Origin: Bog-756 sp035534835
GTDB taxonomy: Bacteria; Actinomycetota; Acidimicrobiia; Acidimicrobiales; RAAP-2
Length of the DNA stretch: 13,279 bases
NCBI GenBank assembly: GCA_035534835.1
Contig: DATLRE010000020.1
Location: 1 to 13,279, forward strand
Direction: 5' to 3'
Shown here: positions 1-6,216 of the stretch, piece after piece
Layout: every line of letters begins with the position of its first letter
How positions within the stretch are numbered: the stretch's first letter is position 1
Notes under the pieces: model-generated
Databases searched by the model: none
What the model saw: the letters and a program-made list of their open reading frames with translations, nothing else
Told to the model about the DNA's origin: nothing
Translations under genes and position numbers: made by a program

Positions 1-9
1 CGGTGCGAC

Positions 10-882
10 TCAGGACGTCCGGGCGCGCTCCTGCACGGGCACCAGGTCGTCGAGCTGGGCCCGGAGCGAGTCCTCGTCGACGGGGATGAGCAGAGCGGAC
101 ACCGCATCGGCGCCGGCCTCCGCGTACCGGGCGGTGGTGTCGTCGTCGAGGGGCTGGAAGTACGGGCAGACGGTGACCGTGACCTCGGCGCGCGACCGAC
201 CGTGCTCGGCCAGGAGACCGTCGAGGCGGGCCAGGGGTGCGGCCAGGTCCTCCGGCGCCCGGTTGAAGGTGTGCCAGCCGTGCCCGGCCCGGGCGACGCG
301 GGTCAGCGCGGCATCCGACTCGCCCCCGATGTGGATCGGCAGGGGTGACTGGACCGGCTTCGGGAACATCTGGCACGGGTTCAGCGAGTAGAACTCACCC
401 TCGAATTGCGACGTCTCGTCGGTCCACAGGGTCCGGAGGACCTCGAGGTACTCGTCGGTGCGCCGTCCCCGCTGGGGCCAGGGCACGTTGACGGCCCGGA
501 ACTCCTCCTCCAGCCAGCCCACCCCGACACCGAGGTCGACCCGGCCCCCCGACAGCCAGTCGAGGGTGGCCGCCTCCTTGGCCGTGTAGACGGGATTCCG
601 TTGTGGCAGCAGCACCATGGCCGTGCCCAGCCGCACCGTCGACGTGTGGGCGGCGAGGAACGAGAGGGTGCTCAACGGTTCGAGCAGTCCGGTCCCGGGC
701 GGCGCGGGGATCTTGCCGTCGTCGGCATAGGGATAGGACGAGGCGTACTCCTCGAAGAGGACCACGTGCTCGCCCACCCACAGCTCGGAGAACCCTCGGT
801 CCTCGGCCTCCCGTCCGATGGCGGCCAGCAGCTCCGGGGTGGCGAAGGGGGTGGCGGTGGGGATCCAGAGGTCGACGCGCAT
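10..882 (-). CDS. LLM class F420-dependent oxidoreductase (TIGR03619-like)
   Basis: A 290-residue luciferase-like monooxygenase-fold (TIM barrel) protein, probably a cytosolic oxidoreductase using coenzyme F420 or flavin; the substrate cannot be read from sequence. The family signature SGGRVDLGVGVGW lies at residues 111-123, directly followed by EEEF. An earlier strand-helix segment reads ELWVGEHV (33-40), and a C-terminal strand reads PIHIGGES (182-189). This arrangement is typical of actinobacterial F420-dependent LLM proteins of about 280-300 residues, so the gene looks full length. The ATG at 882 is preceded by TAGAAC six bases upstream, matching the leaderless layout of neighbouring genes, and AGGCGG abuts the start. 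It lies 44 nt downstream of the amidase on the same strand but seems to have its own promoter. Fold and family are clear; F420 rather than FMN is inferred from family and genome type. Confidence 0.9.
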   Translation of the reverse strand: MRVDLWIPTATPFATPELLAAIGREAEDRGFSELWVGEHVVLFEEYASSYPYADDGKIPAPPGTGLLEPLSTLSFLAAHTSTVRLGTAMVLLPQRNPVYTAKEAATLDWLSGGRVDLGVGVGWLEEEFRAVNVPWPQRGRRTDEYLEVLRTLWTDETSQFEGEFYSLNPCQMFPKPVQSPLPIHIGGESDAALTRVARAGHGWHTFNRAPEDLAAPLARLDGLLAEHGRSRAEVTVTVCPYFQPLDDDTTARYAEAGADAVSALLIPVDEDSLRAQLDDLVPVQERARTS

Positions 883-888
883 CCGCCT

Positions 889-894
889 GTTCTA
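889..894 (-). promoter_or_regulatory. Putative -10 box of the LLM oxidoreductase gene
   Basis: TAGAAC on the minus strand ends six bases before the ATG. It departs from TANNNT only in the last base, but its spacing equals that seen at the other genes here, suggesting a leaderless transcript. No -35 is recognised. Confidence 0.4.
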
Positions 895-926
895 GACGAA
901 CGGGCGCCGTACCGGTCGAACGGGAC

Positions 927-2336
927 TCAGGCGGGGGCCGACGGTGCCACCAGCGGCCACGGGCGCGTGCGCTCGGCCAGCCGGGCCAGCTCCAGCAGGA
1001 CCTGCTCCTCGTGGTGCCGGCCGATGACCTGCATGCCGACCGGGGCCCCGTCGACGGTTCCGACGGGGATCGACACGGCGGGCAGGCCGGCCAGGTTGGC
1101 CGGGATGGTGAGGGCGCCGTTGTTGCCGATGGCCCGGTCGAAGCCGTAGGTGGCGATCAGGTCGACGTCGCCCACCGTGGTGGGCATGGGGCCGGCGGCG
1201 GCAAAGGCGACGTCCGGGTTGGTGGCGGCGAACACGACGTCGGCCTGCTCGAACAGGTCGGCCATCTGCTCGTTCAGGGCGATCCGGAACAGCTCGGCCT
1301 TCCCGGCCGACTCGATGCTGTAGTGGTGGGTGGCGAGGTTCATTCCGATCTGGATCTCGGGGGTGAGGTCGTCGTTGCAGTCGGGGAACCGGTCCCCCAG
1401 TTCGCCCACCAGGCCGACCAGGTTGGACAGCGCCCATTCGAGCCCGCCCTGGGGGAGCTGCACGACCACGTCGACCCGGCGCAGGCCGGCATCGGCGATG
1501 AGCGCCTCGGCCGCCTCGACGACCAGCGCCGCCACCCGGGGCTCCACGACGGCCGCGCCGAGGTCGACGGACACGACGGCCCGCTTGCCGGCCAGGTCGA
1601 GCGTGCCCAGCCCGGACTCCCAGCCGCCGACCGGGGGGAGGCTCAGGTTGTCGCGTGGGTCGAAGCCGTTGCACACGTCGAACCACCGTGCCGTGTCCCG
1701 CACCGAACGCGACACGCAGCCGAGGGTGACGGTGAGCGGAGGCTGGAGCGTGGCCGGGCCGCGCGGGATGCGGCCGTAGGTGGCCTTCAGGCCGAACATC
1801 CCGGTGAAGCCGGCCGGGATGCGGATCGAGCCGCCTCCGTCGCCCCCGGTGGCGATGGGCAGCAGCCCGCCGGCCACGGCGGCCGCCGAGCCTCCCGACG
1901 AGCCCCCGGGGGTGCGCTCCGTGTCCCACGGATTGCGGGTGACACCGTGCAGCTTGGTCGAGGTGCAGTTGACGCCCCCGAACTCGGACGCCGTGGTCTG
2001 GGCGGCGAGCACGGCGCCCGCGGCACGCAGCCGGACGACGTGGGTCGAGTCGAACGAGGCGGTCCGGTCGGCGAAGACCAGCGAGGCCTCGGTGAACGGC
2101 CACCCGGCCACGGGCTCGAGCTCCTTGACGCCGATCGGCACACCGCCGAAGGGCAGGGACACGTCGGCCGCCGCCGCCTGGGCCCGGGCCGCCTCGGTGT
2201 CGAGGTGACTGACGGCGTTGAGGCCGGACGACCCGATGGCGGTCAGGGACGCCTCGAGCGCCTCGGTCGGACTCAGGGTTCCCGCCCGGAAGGCGTCGAC
2301 CAGCGAGCAGGCGTCCTCGAGCCACGGTTCGGTCAT
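927..2336 (-). CDS. Amidase signature family hydrolase
   Basis: A 469-residue amidase-signature enzyme that hydrolyses a C-N amide bond; the physiological amide is unknown. All three residues of the Ser-cisSer-Lys triad can be placed: Lys71 in GVPIGVKEL, cis-Ser146 in TPGGSSGGSAAA, and nucleophile Ser170 in GGDGGGSIRIPA. The spacings of 75 and 24 residues are those of fatty acid amide hydrolase. The length is normal for the family. No gatB or gatC lies nearby, so a tRNA amidotransferase A subunit is unlikely. The frame stays open far upstream (to about 3134), but that part is antisense to the glucokinase gene. The ATG at 2336 begins MTEPWLEDA and has TAACGT eight bases upstream. It is divergent from the glucokinase across a 99-bp gap. 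Family assignment is firm, substrate unknown. Confidence 0.93.
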   Translation of the reverse strand: MTEPWLEDACSLVDAFRAGTLSPTEALEASLTAIGSSGLNAVSHLDTEAARAQAAAADVSLPFGGVPIGVKELEPVAGWPFTEASLVFADRTASFDSTHVVRLRAAGAVLAAQTTASEFGGVNCTSTKLHGVTRNPWDTERTPGGSSGGSAAAVAGGLLPIATGGDGGGSIRIPAGFTGMFGLKATYGRIPRGPATLQPPLTVTLGCVSRSVRDTARWFDVCNGFDPRDNLSLPPVGGWESGLGTLDLAGKRAVVSVDLGAAVVEPRVAALVVEAAEALIADAGLRRVDVVVQLPQGGLEWALSNLVGLVGELGDRFPDCNDDLTPEIQIGMNLATHHYSIESAGKAELFRIALNEQMADLFEQADVVFAATNPDVAFAAAGPMPTTVGDVDLIATYGFDRAIGNNGALTIPANLAGLPAVSIPVGTVDGAPVGMQVIGRHHEEQVLLELARLAERTRPWPLVAPSAPA

Positions 2337-2344
2337 GGCACGGG

Positions 2345-2350
2345 ACGTTA
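2345..2350 (-). promoter_or_regulatory. Putative -10 box of the amidase gene
   Basis: TAACGT on the minus strand fits TANNNT and ends eight bases before the ATG, consistent with a leaderless or nearly leaderless transcript. Confidence 0.5.
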
Positions 2351-2363
2351 CCCCTGCCGTGTC

Positions 2364-2397
2364 CCGGCCGCCCGGCCGCCCGGCCGTGCCCCGGCCG
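2364..2397. repeat. Four CCGGCCG repeats in the amidase/glucokinase divergent promoter
   Basis: CCGGCCG occurs at 2364-2370, 2372-2378, 2380-2386 and 2391-2397. Each holds the palindrome CGGCCG. They fill the region where both divergent promoters would have upstream elements. This could be regulator half-sites or simply local GC repetition. Confidence 0.5.
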
Positions 2398-2423
2398 TGC
2401 CCCCGCCGGGACCCAACCGCGTT

Positions 2424-2429
2424 TAGCGT
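2424..2429 (+). promoter_or_regulatory. Putative -10 box of the glucokinase gene
   Basis: TAGCGT ends six bases before the ATG at 2436. This would place the transcription start at the A of the start codon, giving a leaderless mRNA. No -35 is recognised. Confidence 0.55.
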
Positions 2430-2435
2430 GAGGGG

Positions 2436-3245
2436 ATGACCACGAGCGACGACGCGGCCTCGGCACCCCGGCATCCCTTCACCCTGGCCGTGGACATCGG
2501 CGGCACCGGACTGAAGGCGTCGGTGCTCGACGCCTCCGGGGCCATGGTGGCCGACCGGGTGAAGATCCCCACCCCGTACCCGCTGCCCCCCGACAAGCTC
2601 GTGGAGTCGTTGGAGCGGCTGGTCGCCCCGCTGCCGAAGGCCGAGCGGGCCTCGGCCGGGTTCCCGGGGATGGTCCGGGACGGGGTGGTCCTGTCCTGCC
2701 CGCACTTCGTCACCGTCAGCGGGCCGGGCAGCGCCGTGGACCACCACCTGGTGCGCCTGTGGGACCGGTTCGACCTTGCGGCCGCGCTCACCCGGGTGTT
2801 CGCCATCCCCACCAAGGTGGCGAACGACGCCGACATCCAGGGGGCGGCGGTCGTGACCGGCCACGGCCTCGAACTGGTCATCACCCTCGGCACGGGGTTC
2901 GGGACGGGACTGTTCTACAACGGCGAGCTCCTGCCCCACCTCGAGATCGCCCATCAGCCGTTCCGCAAGGGCGAGGACTATGACGCCCAGCTGGGCGAGG
3001 CCACGCGCAAGGAGATCGGCGAGGACCGGTGGAACAAGCGGGTCACGAAGGCGATCGCAAACATGCGGGCGCTCACCGCCTTCGACCACCTCTATATCGG
3101 CGGCGGCAACTCCCGGCGGGTCCTGCGCCACCATCTCCCCGACGACGTGACGGTGGTGGACAACACGGCCGGCATCCTCGGGGGGTTCCGGCTATGGGTG
3201 CCCCCGCGCGGCGCTGCGGCCGACGGGAGCCCGGGCACCGCCTGA
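2436..3245 (+). CDS. ppgK: ROK family kinase, probable polyphosphate glucokinase
   Basis: A 269-residue ROK-family sugar kinase expected to phosphorylate glucose to glucose 6-phosphate in the cytosol. Visible motifs are the N-terminal phosphate loop DIGGTGLK (20-27), the catalytic aspartate in NDAD (Asp131), the second phosphate motif GTGFGTG (152-158), E170-x-x-H173 of the sugar site, and IGGGNS (221-226). The C-terminal NTAGILGG also resembles actinobacterial polyphosphate glucokinases. The ROK zinc cysteine cluster is absent, as in PpgK enzymes, and the size is close to theirs. PpgK uses polyphosphate (and often ATP) as donor; donor use here is inferred. TAGCGT lies six bases before the ATG. 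The gene converges on a CHAD-domain (polyphosphate-associated) gene. A different ROK kinase or an ATP-only glucokinase remains possible, since the segment following residue 90 is divergent. Confidence 0.8.
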   Translation: MTTSDDAASAPRHPFTLAVDIGGTGLKASVLDASGAMVADRVKIPTPYPLPPDKLVESLERLVAPLPKAERASAGFPGMVRDGVVLSCPHFVTVSGPGSAVDHHLVRLWDRFDLAAALTRVFAIPTKVANDADIQGAAVVTGHGLELVITLGTGFGTGLFYNGELLPHLEIAHQPFRKGEDYDAQLGEATRKEIGEDRWNKRVTKAIANMRALTAFDHLYIGGGNSRRVLRHHLPDDVTVVDNTAGILGGFRLWVPPRGAAADGSPGTA

Positions 3246-3291
3246 ACCCCGTCCGGTCGCCCGGTTCGCCGCCGCGGTCCGGTCCTGCCCG

Positions 3292-4353
3292 TCAGCCCTG
3301 CCAGCGACGCCAGCGCCGCTCGACCTCCTTGAGGTCGCGCTTCCAGCCCCGGCGGGTCTCGGCCGCCACCTCGCGCTGGAGTGCCACCATCCGCCCGGCG
3401 GCATCGGCGAGGTCGGCCTGCTCGGCGGCCAGGGACTCGAGCCATCCGATGGCGAACACCGTGTCGTGGAGGTCGCCCAGCCTGCTCTGGAGCCGTTCCG
3501 TCGCCCTGGCCGTCTTGCGGGCCGGACCGCCTTCGACCAGGGCCAGGGTCTCGGACCCGTAGCGAAGGTCCTTGAGCCGGATGCGGAGCCTGTGCAGGTG
3601 GACGGCGGACGGGTCCTTCCTGGCCTTGCGGGCCGCGCCGCGCACGTCGTGCCAGGAGCGGTGCAGCATCGGCGGGAGGACCTCGGTGGCCGGTCGGGCC
3701 GCCTTGGCCTTGAACTCCGGCCCCTCCCACAGTTCCATGATCCGCCCGGTCAGCTGGAGTCGGCGCGGACCGGACCGCTCGAGGGCGATCTCGGAGTCCA
3801 CCTCCTCGCGGCGCCAGTTGAGCACCGACAACAGTCGCACCACCTCGTCCGGCTCGAGCACCTCGGGGCCCCGGACGGCGACGACGCCGGCCAGCAGGTC
3901 GAGGTCGCGCGAACGACCCAGCTCGTTGCCGTACCACGCGAGCTCGGCGCGCAGGGCGGTGCCCCGTCCCGGATCGAGGAGCAGACGGAAGGTGCGCAGG
4001 TTCGAGCGGATCCGCCGCATGGCCACCCGGCTCTGGTGGATCCGCTCGGTCGGGTCGTCCCGCCGTTCGGTCCCCCGCAGCGATGCCGCAGTCGACTGCG
4101 CCCACATCGGTCGGGGCCCGAGAGCGAGCGCGAGCGCGTCGACCGGGTGGCTCCGCCCCTCCCCGTCGTCGGACTCGACGTCGAGGTCGTTCAGCAGGAA
4201 GGTGCGGGCCGACAGGGCCAGCACCCGATGGAGGACCATGCCCGCCGACGGGTCGGGAAACCGGTCGTCGGCGGTCCGTTTCCGACCGCGCCGCCCGGGC
4301 GCGGTCGGAAACGGTCCCTCGTCCCCGTGGTCCTCGAGCGGTCCGGTCGTCAT
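3292..4353 (-). CDS. CHAD domain-containing protein
   Basis: A 353-residue, highly charged, helical CHAD (conserved histidine alpha-helical domain) protein. The first conserved block is IHQSRVAMRRIRS (105-117) with His106, Arg113, Arg114 and Arg116. The second is HRLRIRLKDLRY (254-265), and the closing block is RLGDLHDTVFAIGWLE (291-306). CHAD domains are known to bind polyphosphate and locate to polyphosphate granules; that role here is inference. No CYTH triphosphatase domain is fused. The ATG at 4353 has GGAGG six bases upstream, so I prefer it over Met39 (4239), where the CHAD fold itself begins. Residues 1-38 are therefore a basic, Pro/Gly-rich tail. Codons 14-26 of this tail coincide exactly with a perfect palindrome (4276-4314). 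The gene is convergent with the probable polyphosphate glucokinase, 46 nt apart. Confidence 0.88.
   Translation of the reverse strand: MTTGPLEDHGDEGPFPTAPGRRGRKRTADDRFPDPSAGMVLHRVLALSARTFLLNDLDVESDDGEGRSHPVDALALALGPRPMWAQSTAASLRGTERRDDPTERIHQSRVAMRRIRSNLRTFRLLLDPGRGTALRAELAWYGNELGRSRDLDLLAGVVAVRGPEVLEPDEVVRLLSVLNWRREEVDSEIALERSGPRRLQLTGRIMELWEGPEFKAKAARPATEVLPPMLHRSWHDVRGAARKARKDPSAVHLHRLRIRLKDLRYGSETLALVEGGPARKTARATERLQSRLGDLHDTVFAIGWLESLAAEQADLADAAGRMVALQREVAAETRRGWKRDLKEVERRWRRWQG
4276..4314. repeat. Perfect inverted repeat, 17-bp arms, inside the CHAD gene
   Basis: CCGTTTCCGACCGCGCC (4276-4292) and its exact reverse complement (4298-4314) flank a 5-nt loop, GCCCG. The 39-bp element equals 13 whole codons (residues 14-26) of the CHAD gene. 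The encoded peptide includes the Phe codon TTT and the Lys codon AAA, unusual in this GC-rich context. GGTCC occurs at both edges (4273-4277, 4313-4317), partly within the arms. It may be a small in-frame palindromic insertion or an mRNA hairpin near the translation start. Confidence 0.9.
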
Positions 4354-4370
4354 GGGCGGCCTCCGCGCCC

Positions 4371-4376
4371 AGCCTA
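4371..4376 (-). promoter_or_regulatory. Putative -10 box of the CHAD gene
   Basis: TAGGCT lies 17 nt upstream of the ATG at 4353, which allows a short leader containing the GGAGG at 4360-4364. This is unlike the leaderless layout of the neighbouring genes. Confidence 0.4.
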
Positions 4377-4417
4377 GGAGTAGGCGGTCCCCCCGGGTGG
4401 TCCGGGGCAGCGACGTG

Positions 4418-4447
4418 CCCGGACCACGTGCCGCCGGCGGGTCCGGG
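4418..4447. repeat. Inverted repeat in the CHAD/quinone oxidoreductase divergent promoter
   Basis: CCCGGAC (4418-4424) and GTCCGGG (4441-4447) are exact inverse copies with a 16-bp spacer. They sit between two divergent promoters, with the right arm in the -35 region of the oxidoreductase. It is a candidate operator only; such repeats also arise by chance at this GC content. Confidence 0.35.
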
Positions 4448-4468
4448 CCGGGGTCGGACCGGGCCCGG

Positions 4469-4474
4469 TACGCT
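4469..4474 (+). promoter_or_regulatory. Putative -10 box of the quinone oxidoreductase gene
   Basis: TACGCT ends six bases before the ATG at 4481, the leaderless geometry seen repeatedly in this window. Confidence 0.55.
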
Positions 4475-4480
4475 CGGCCC

Positions 4481-5425
4481 ATGCACGCCGTCACCATCGT
4501 CGAGGGGGAGCTCCGGTGGAACGAGCACCCCGACCCCGCCCCCGGACAGGGGGAGGTGCTCGTGGCCGTGGCGGCGGCCGGCGTCAACGGCGCCGACCTG
4601 CTCCAGCGCCGGGGCGTCTATCCTGCTCCCCCCGGCTCACCGGCCGACATCCCCGGACTCGAGTTCGCCGGCACCGTACTTGCCAACGGGCCGGGGTCCG
4701 ACCGGTTCTCCGTCGGGGACCGGGTCATGGCCGTATGCGGTGGTGGTGGCCAGGCCGAGCAGGTGGTCGTCCACGAGTCGCACCTGCTGACCGTGCCCGA
4801 CGCCGTCGATCTGGAGCACGCCGGCGGGTTTCCCGAGGCGTTCTCGACGGCACAGGATGCCCTGTTCACCCAGGCCGAGCTGTCCGAGGGCCACACCGTC
4901 CTGATCTCAGGCGCGGCCGGAGGCGTGGGCACGGCCGCGGTGCAGCTGGCCGCGGTGGCCGGTGCCCGGGTGGTGGCGACGGTCCGGAACCCGGACCACC
5001 ACGATGCCGTGCGGTCACTGGGCGCGGATGTCGTGGCCCTTCCCGACGCCGTAGCCGAGCACGGGCCCTACGACGTGTCGCTCGAGCTGGTGGGCGCACC
5101 GGGGGTGGAGGCGGTGCTGCCGTACCTCGCCACCGGTGCACGGGTCGTCGTGATCGGCGTCGGCGGGGGCGCCCGCGCCCAGATCGACCTCCTGGCCGTC
5201 ATGGGCTCGCGGGCGACGATCGGGGGGTCCACGCTCCGGTCCCGCGACGTCGAGGAGAAGGCGGGCGTCGCCTGGCTGGTCGAGTCGCGTGCCGTGCACC
5301 TGCTGGGCGAGGGGGCGGTGGTCGTGCCGGTGGCGGCGACCTTCCCGATGTCCGCCGCCGACGCCGCCTACGAGCACTTCGCGGCCGGCGGCAAGCTCGG
5401 CAAGATCATCCTCGTCAACGGCTGA
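4481..5425 (+). CDS. NAD(P)H-quinone oxidoreductase, PIG3-like zinc-free MDR family
   Basis: A 314-residue medium-chain dehydrogenase/reductase of the zinc-independent quinone oxidoreductase branch, expected to reduce quinones or activated alkenes with NAD(P)H in the cytosol. The N-terminal catalytic domain has the branch signature AAGVNGADLLQRRGVYPAPPG (32-52), PGLEFAG (58-64) and VGDRVMA (78-84). The Rossmann nucleotide loop is SGAAGGVGTAAVQLA (143-157). No structural or catalytic zinc cysteines are visible, which fits the branch. Length is close to the usual 320-330. The ATG at 4481 is supported by TACGCT six bases upstream. An acyl-ACP thioesterase gene follows after 41 nt on the same strand, but that gene seems to have its own promoter. 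Exact substrate is unknown. Confidence 0.9.
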   Translation: MHAVTIVEGELRWNEHPDPAPGQGEVLVAVAAAGVNGADLLQRRGVYPAPPGSPADIPGLEFAGTVLANGPGSDRFSVGDRVMAVCGGGGQAEQVVVHESHLLTVPDAVDLEHAGGFPEAFSTAQDALFTQAELSEGHTVLISGAAGGVGTAAVQLAAVAGARVVATVRNPDHHDAVRSLGADVVALPDAVAEHGPYDVSLELVGAPGVEAVLPYLATGARVVVIGVGGGARAQIDLLAVMGSRATIGGSTLRSRDVEEKAGVAWLVESRAVHLLGEGAVVVPVAATFPMSAADAAYEHFAAGGKLGKIILVNG

Positions 5426-5454
5426 GCGGCGCGCACCGCCGCGCTCTGCGACCG

Positions 5455-5460
5455 TAGGCT
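5455..5460 (+). promoter_or_regulatory. Putative -10 box of the thioesterase gene
   Basis: TAGGCT ends six bases before the GTG at 5467. It supports GTG as the true start and an independent leaderless transcript, despite the upstream gene ending only 41 nt away. Confidence 0.55.
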
Positions 5461-5466
5461 GCCGCC

Positions 5467-6177
5467 GTGCCCGAGTTCCTCCCACCCCCGTCCGTCGGGC
5501 GCCGGTTCGCCGGTGGCCAGCGCGTCCGGCTGGGGGACACCGACCCCGAGGGCCGGCTGCGACCCGACGCCGCAGCCCGCTACCTGCACGATGTCGCCGG
5601 CGACGACTGGGACGAAACGGGCATCACCACGGGCGGGCTGTGGGTGGTCCGCCGCACCGCCATGCGGCTCACGGCGGAGGGCCGATGGCCGAACCTGGGC
5701 GAGGCGGTGACGGCGACGACGTGGTGCTCGGGCATCGGGGCCGCGTGGGCCGAGCGGCGGACCGACCTCGCCGTCGGTGGGGTGGTCCTGGTGGAGACCG
5801 AGGGCCTGTGGGTGCCGCTGGAAGGGTCGGGCCGGCCCCGACGCATCCCGCCCGAGTTCCGTGCCGCCTACGGGGAGGCGTCCACCGGACGGAAGGCACC
5901 GGGGCGGGTGGCGGTCCCGGCCGTCGCGTCCGATGCCGAGCGGCGCCCATGGCCGCTGCGCCGGGTCGACCTCGACGTGGCTGGACACGTGAACAACGCC
6001 GCCAGCTGGACGGCGCTCGTGGAGGTGGCCGCCGGACCGGTGGCCGCGGCGGTGCTCACCCACCACAGGCCGCTGGAGTGGGGCGCGCCGGTCACCCTGG
6101 CGACGGCCCAGGGCCGCGTGTGGCTGCTGAACGGGGACGACATCCGGGTGGCCGGGGAGTTCATCCCGCTGGTGTGA
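5467..6177 (+). CDS. Acyl-ACP thioesterase-like double hotdog protein
   Basis: A 236-residue protein with two hotdog halves resembling acyl-ACP thioesterases (PF01643), which release fatty acids from acyl carrier protein; some relatives may act on acyl-CoA. The first half shows DTDPEGRL (24-31), YLHDVAGDDW (39-48) and the strand pattern ending TTWCSG (84-89). The linker has RRIPPEFRAAY (125-135). The second half carries RRVDLDVAGHVNNAASW (165-181), aligning with the DLDVNQHVNN active-site motif of plant enzymes: Asp170 and His174 are kept, but Ala172 sits at the plant catalytic Asn position. Start is GTG at 5467, backed by the -10 box six bases upstream. It converges on the thiolase gene. Family is confident; substrate and catalytic mechanism are less so. 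Confidence 0.82.
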   Translation: MPEFLPPPSVGRRFAGGQRVRLGDTDPEGRLRPDAAARYLHDVAGDDWDETGITTGGLWVVRRTAMRLTAEGRWPNLGEAVTATTWCSGIGAAWAERRTDLAVGGVVLVETEGLWVPLEGSGRPRRIPPEFRAAYGEASTGRKAPGRVAVPAVASDAERRPWPLRRVDLDVAGHVNNAASWTALVEVAAGPVAAAVLTHHRPLEWGAPVTLATAQGRVWLLNGDDIRVAGEFIPLV

Positions 6178-6193
6178 CGGCGGTCCGGGCGGA

Positions 6194-6207
6194 CGGTCGA
6201 TCGACCG
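6194..6207. terminator. Palindrome between convergent thioesterase and thiolase genes
   Basis: CGGTCGATCGACCG is a perfect 14-bp palindrome in the 39-bp gap between two convergent stop codons. As RNA it could form a 5-bp stem with a GATC loop in either direction. There is no U tract, so a bidirectional terminator role is only a suggestion from position. Confidence 0.3.
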
Positions 6208-6216
6208 ACGCCGCGA

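Noticed and set aside
603..2426. A 607-codon plus-strand open frame opposite the LLM and amidase genes
   Set aside because: It spans two genes with intact catalytic motifs on the other strand, and its translation is low-complexity Arg/Gly/Pro/Ala, as expected from antisense of GC-rich codons.
2337..3134. A 266-residue N-terminal extension of the amidase
   Set aside because: It is antisense to the glucokinase gene, shows no domain, and the ATG at 2336 has a promoter box and begins the amidase fold at normal family length.
3246..3291. A bidirectional terminator between the glucokinase and CHAD genes
   Set aside because: Only a direct repeat of GTCCGGTC (3251-3258, 3278-3285) and 4-bp stems are present; no convincing hairpin.
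4354..4587. A 78-residue N-terminal extension of the CHAD protein
   Set aside because: It runs through the divergent promoter and into the oxidoreductase gene; the ATG at 4353 has GGAGG at the right distance.
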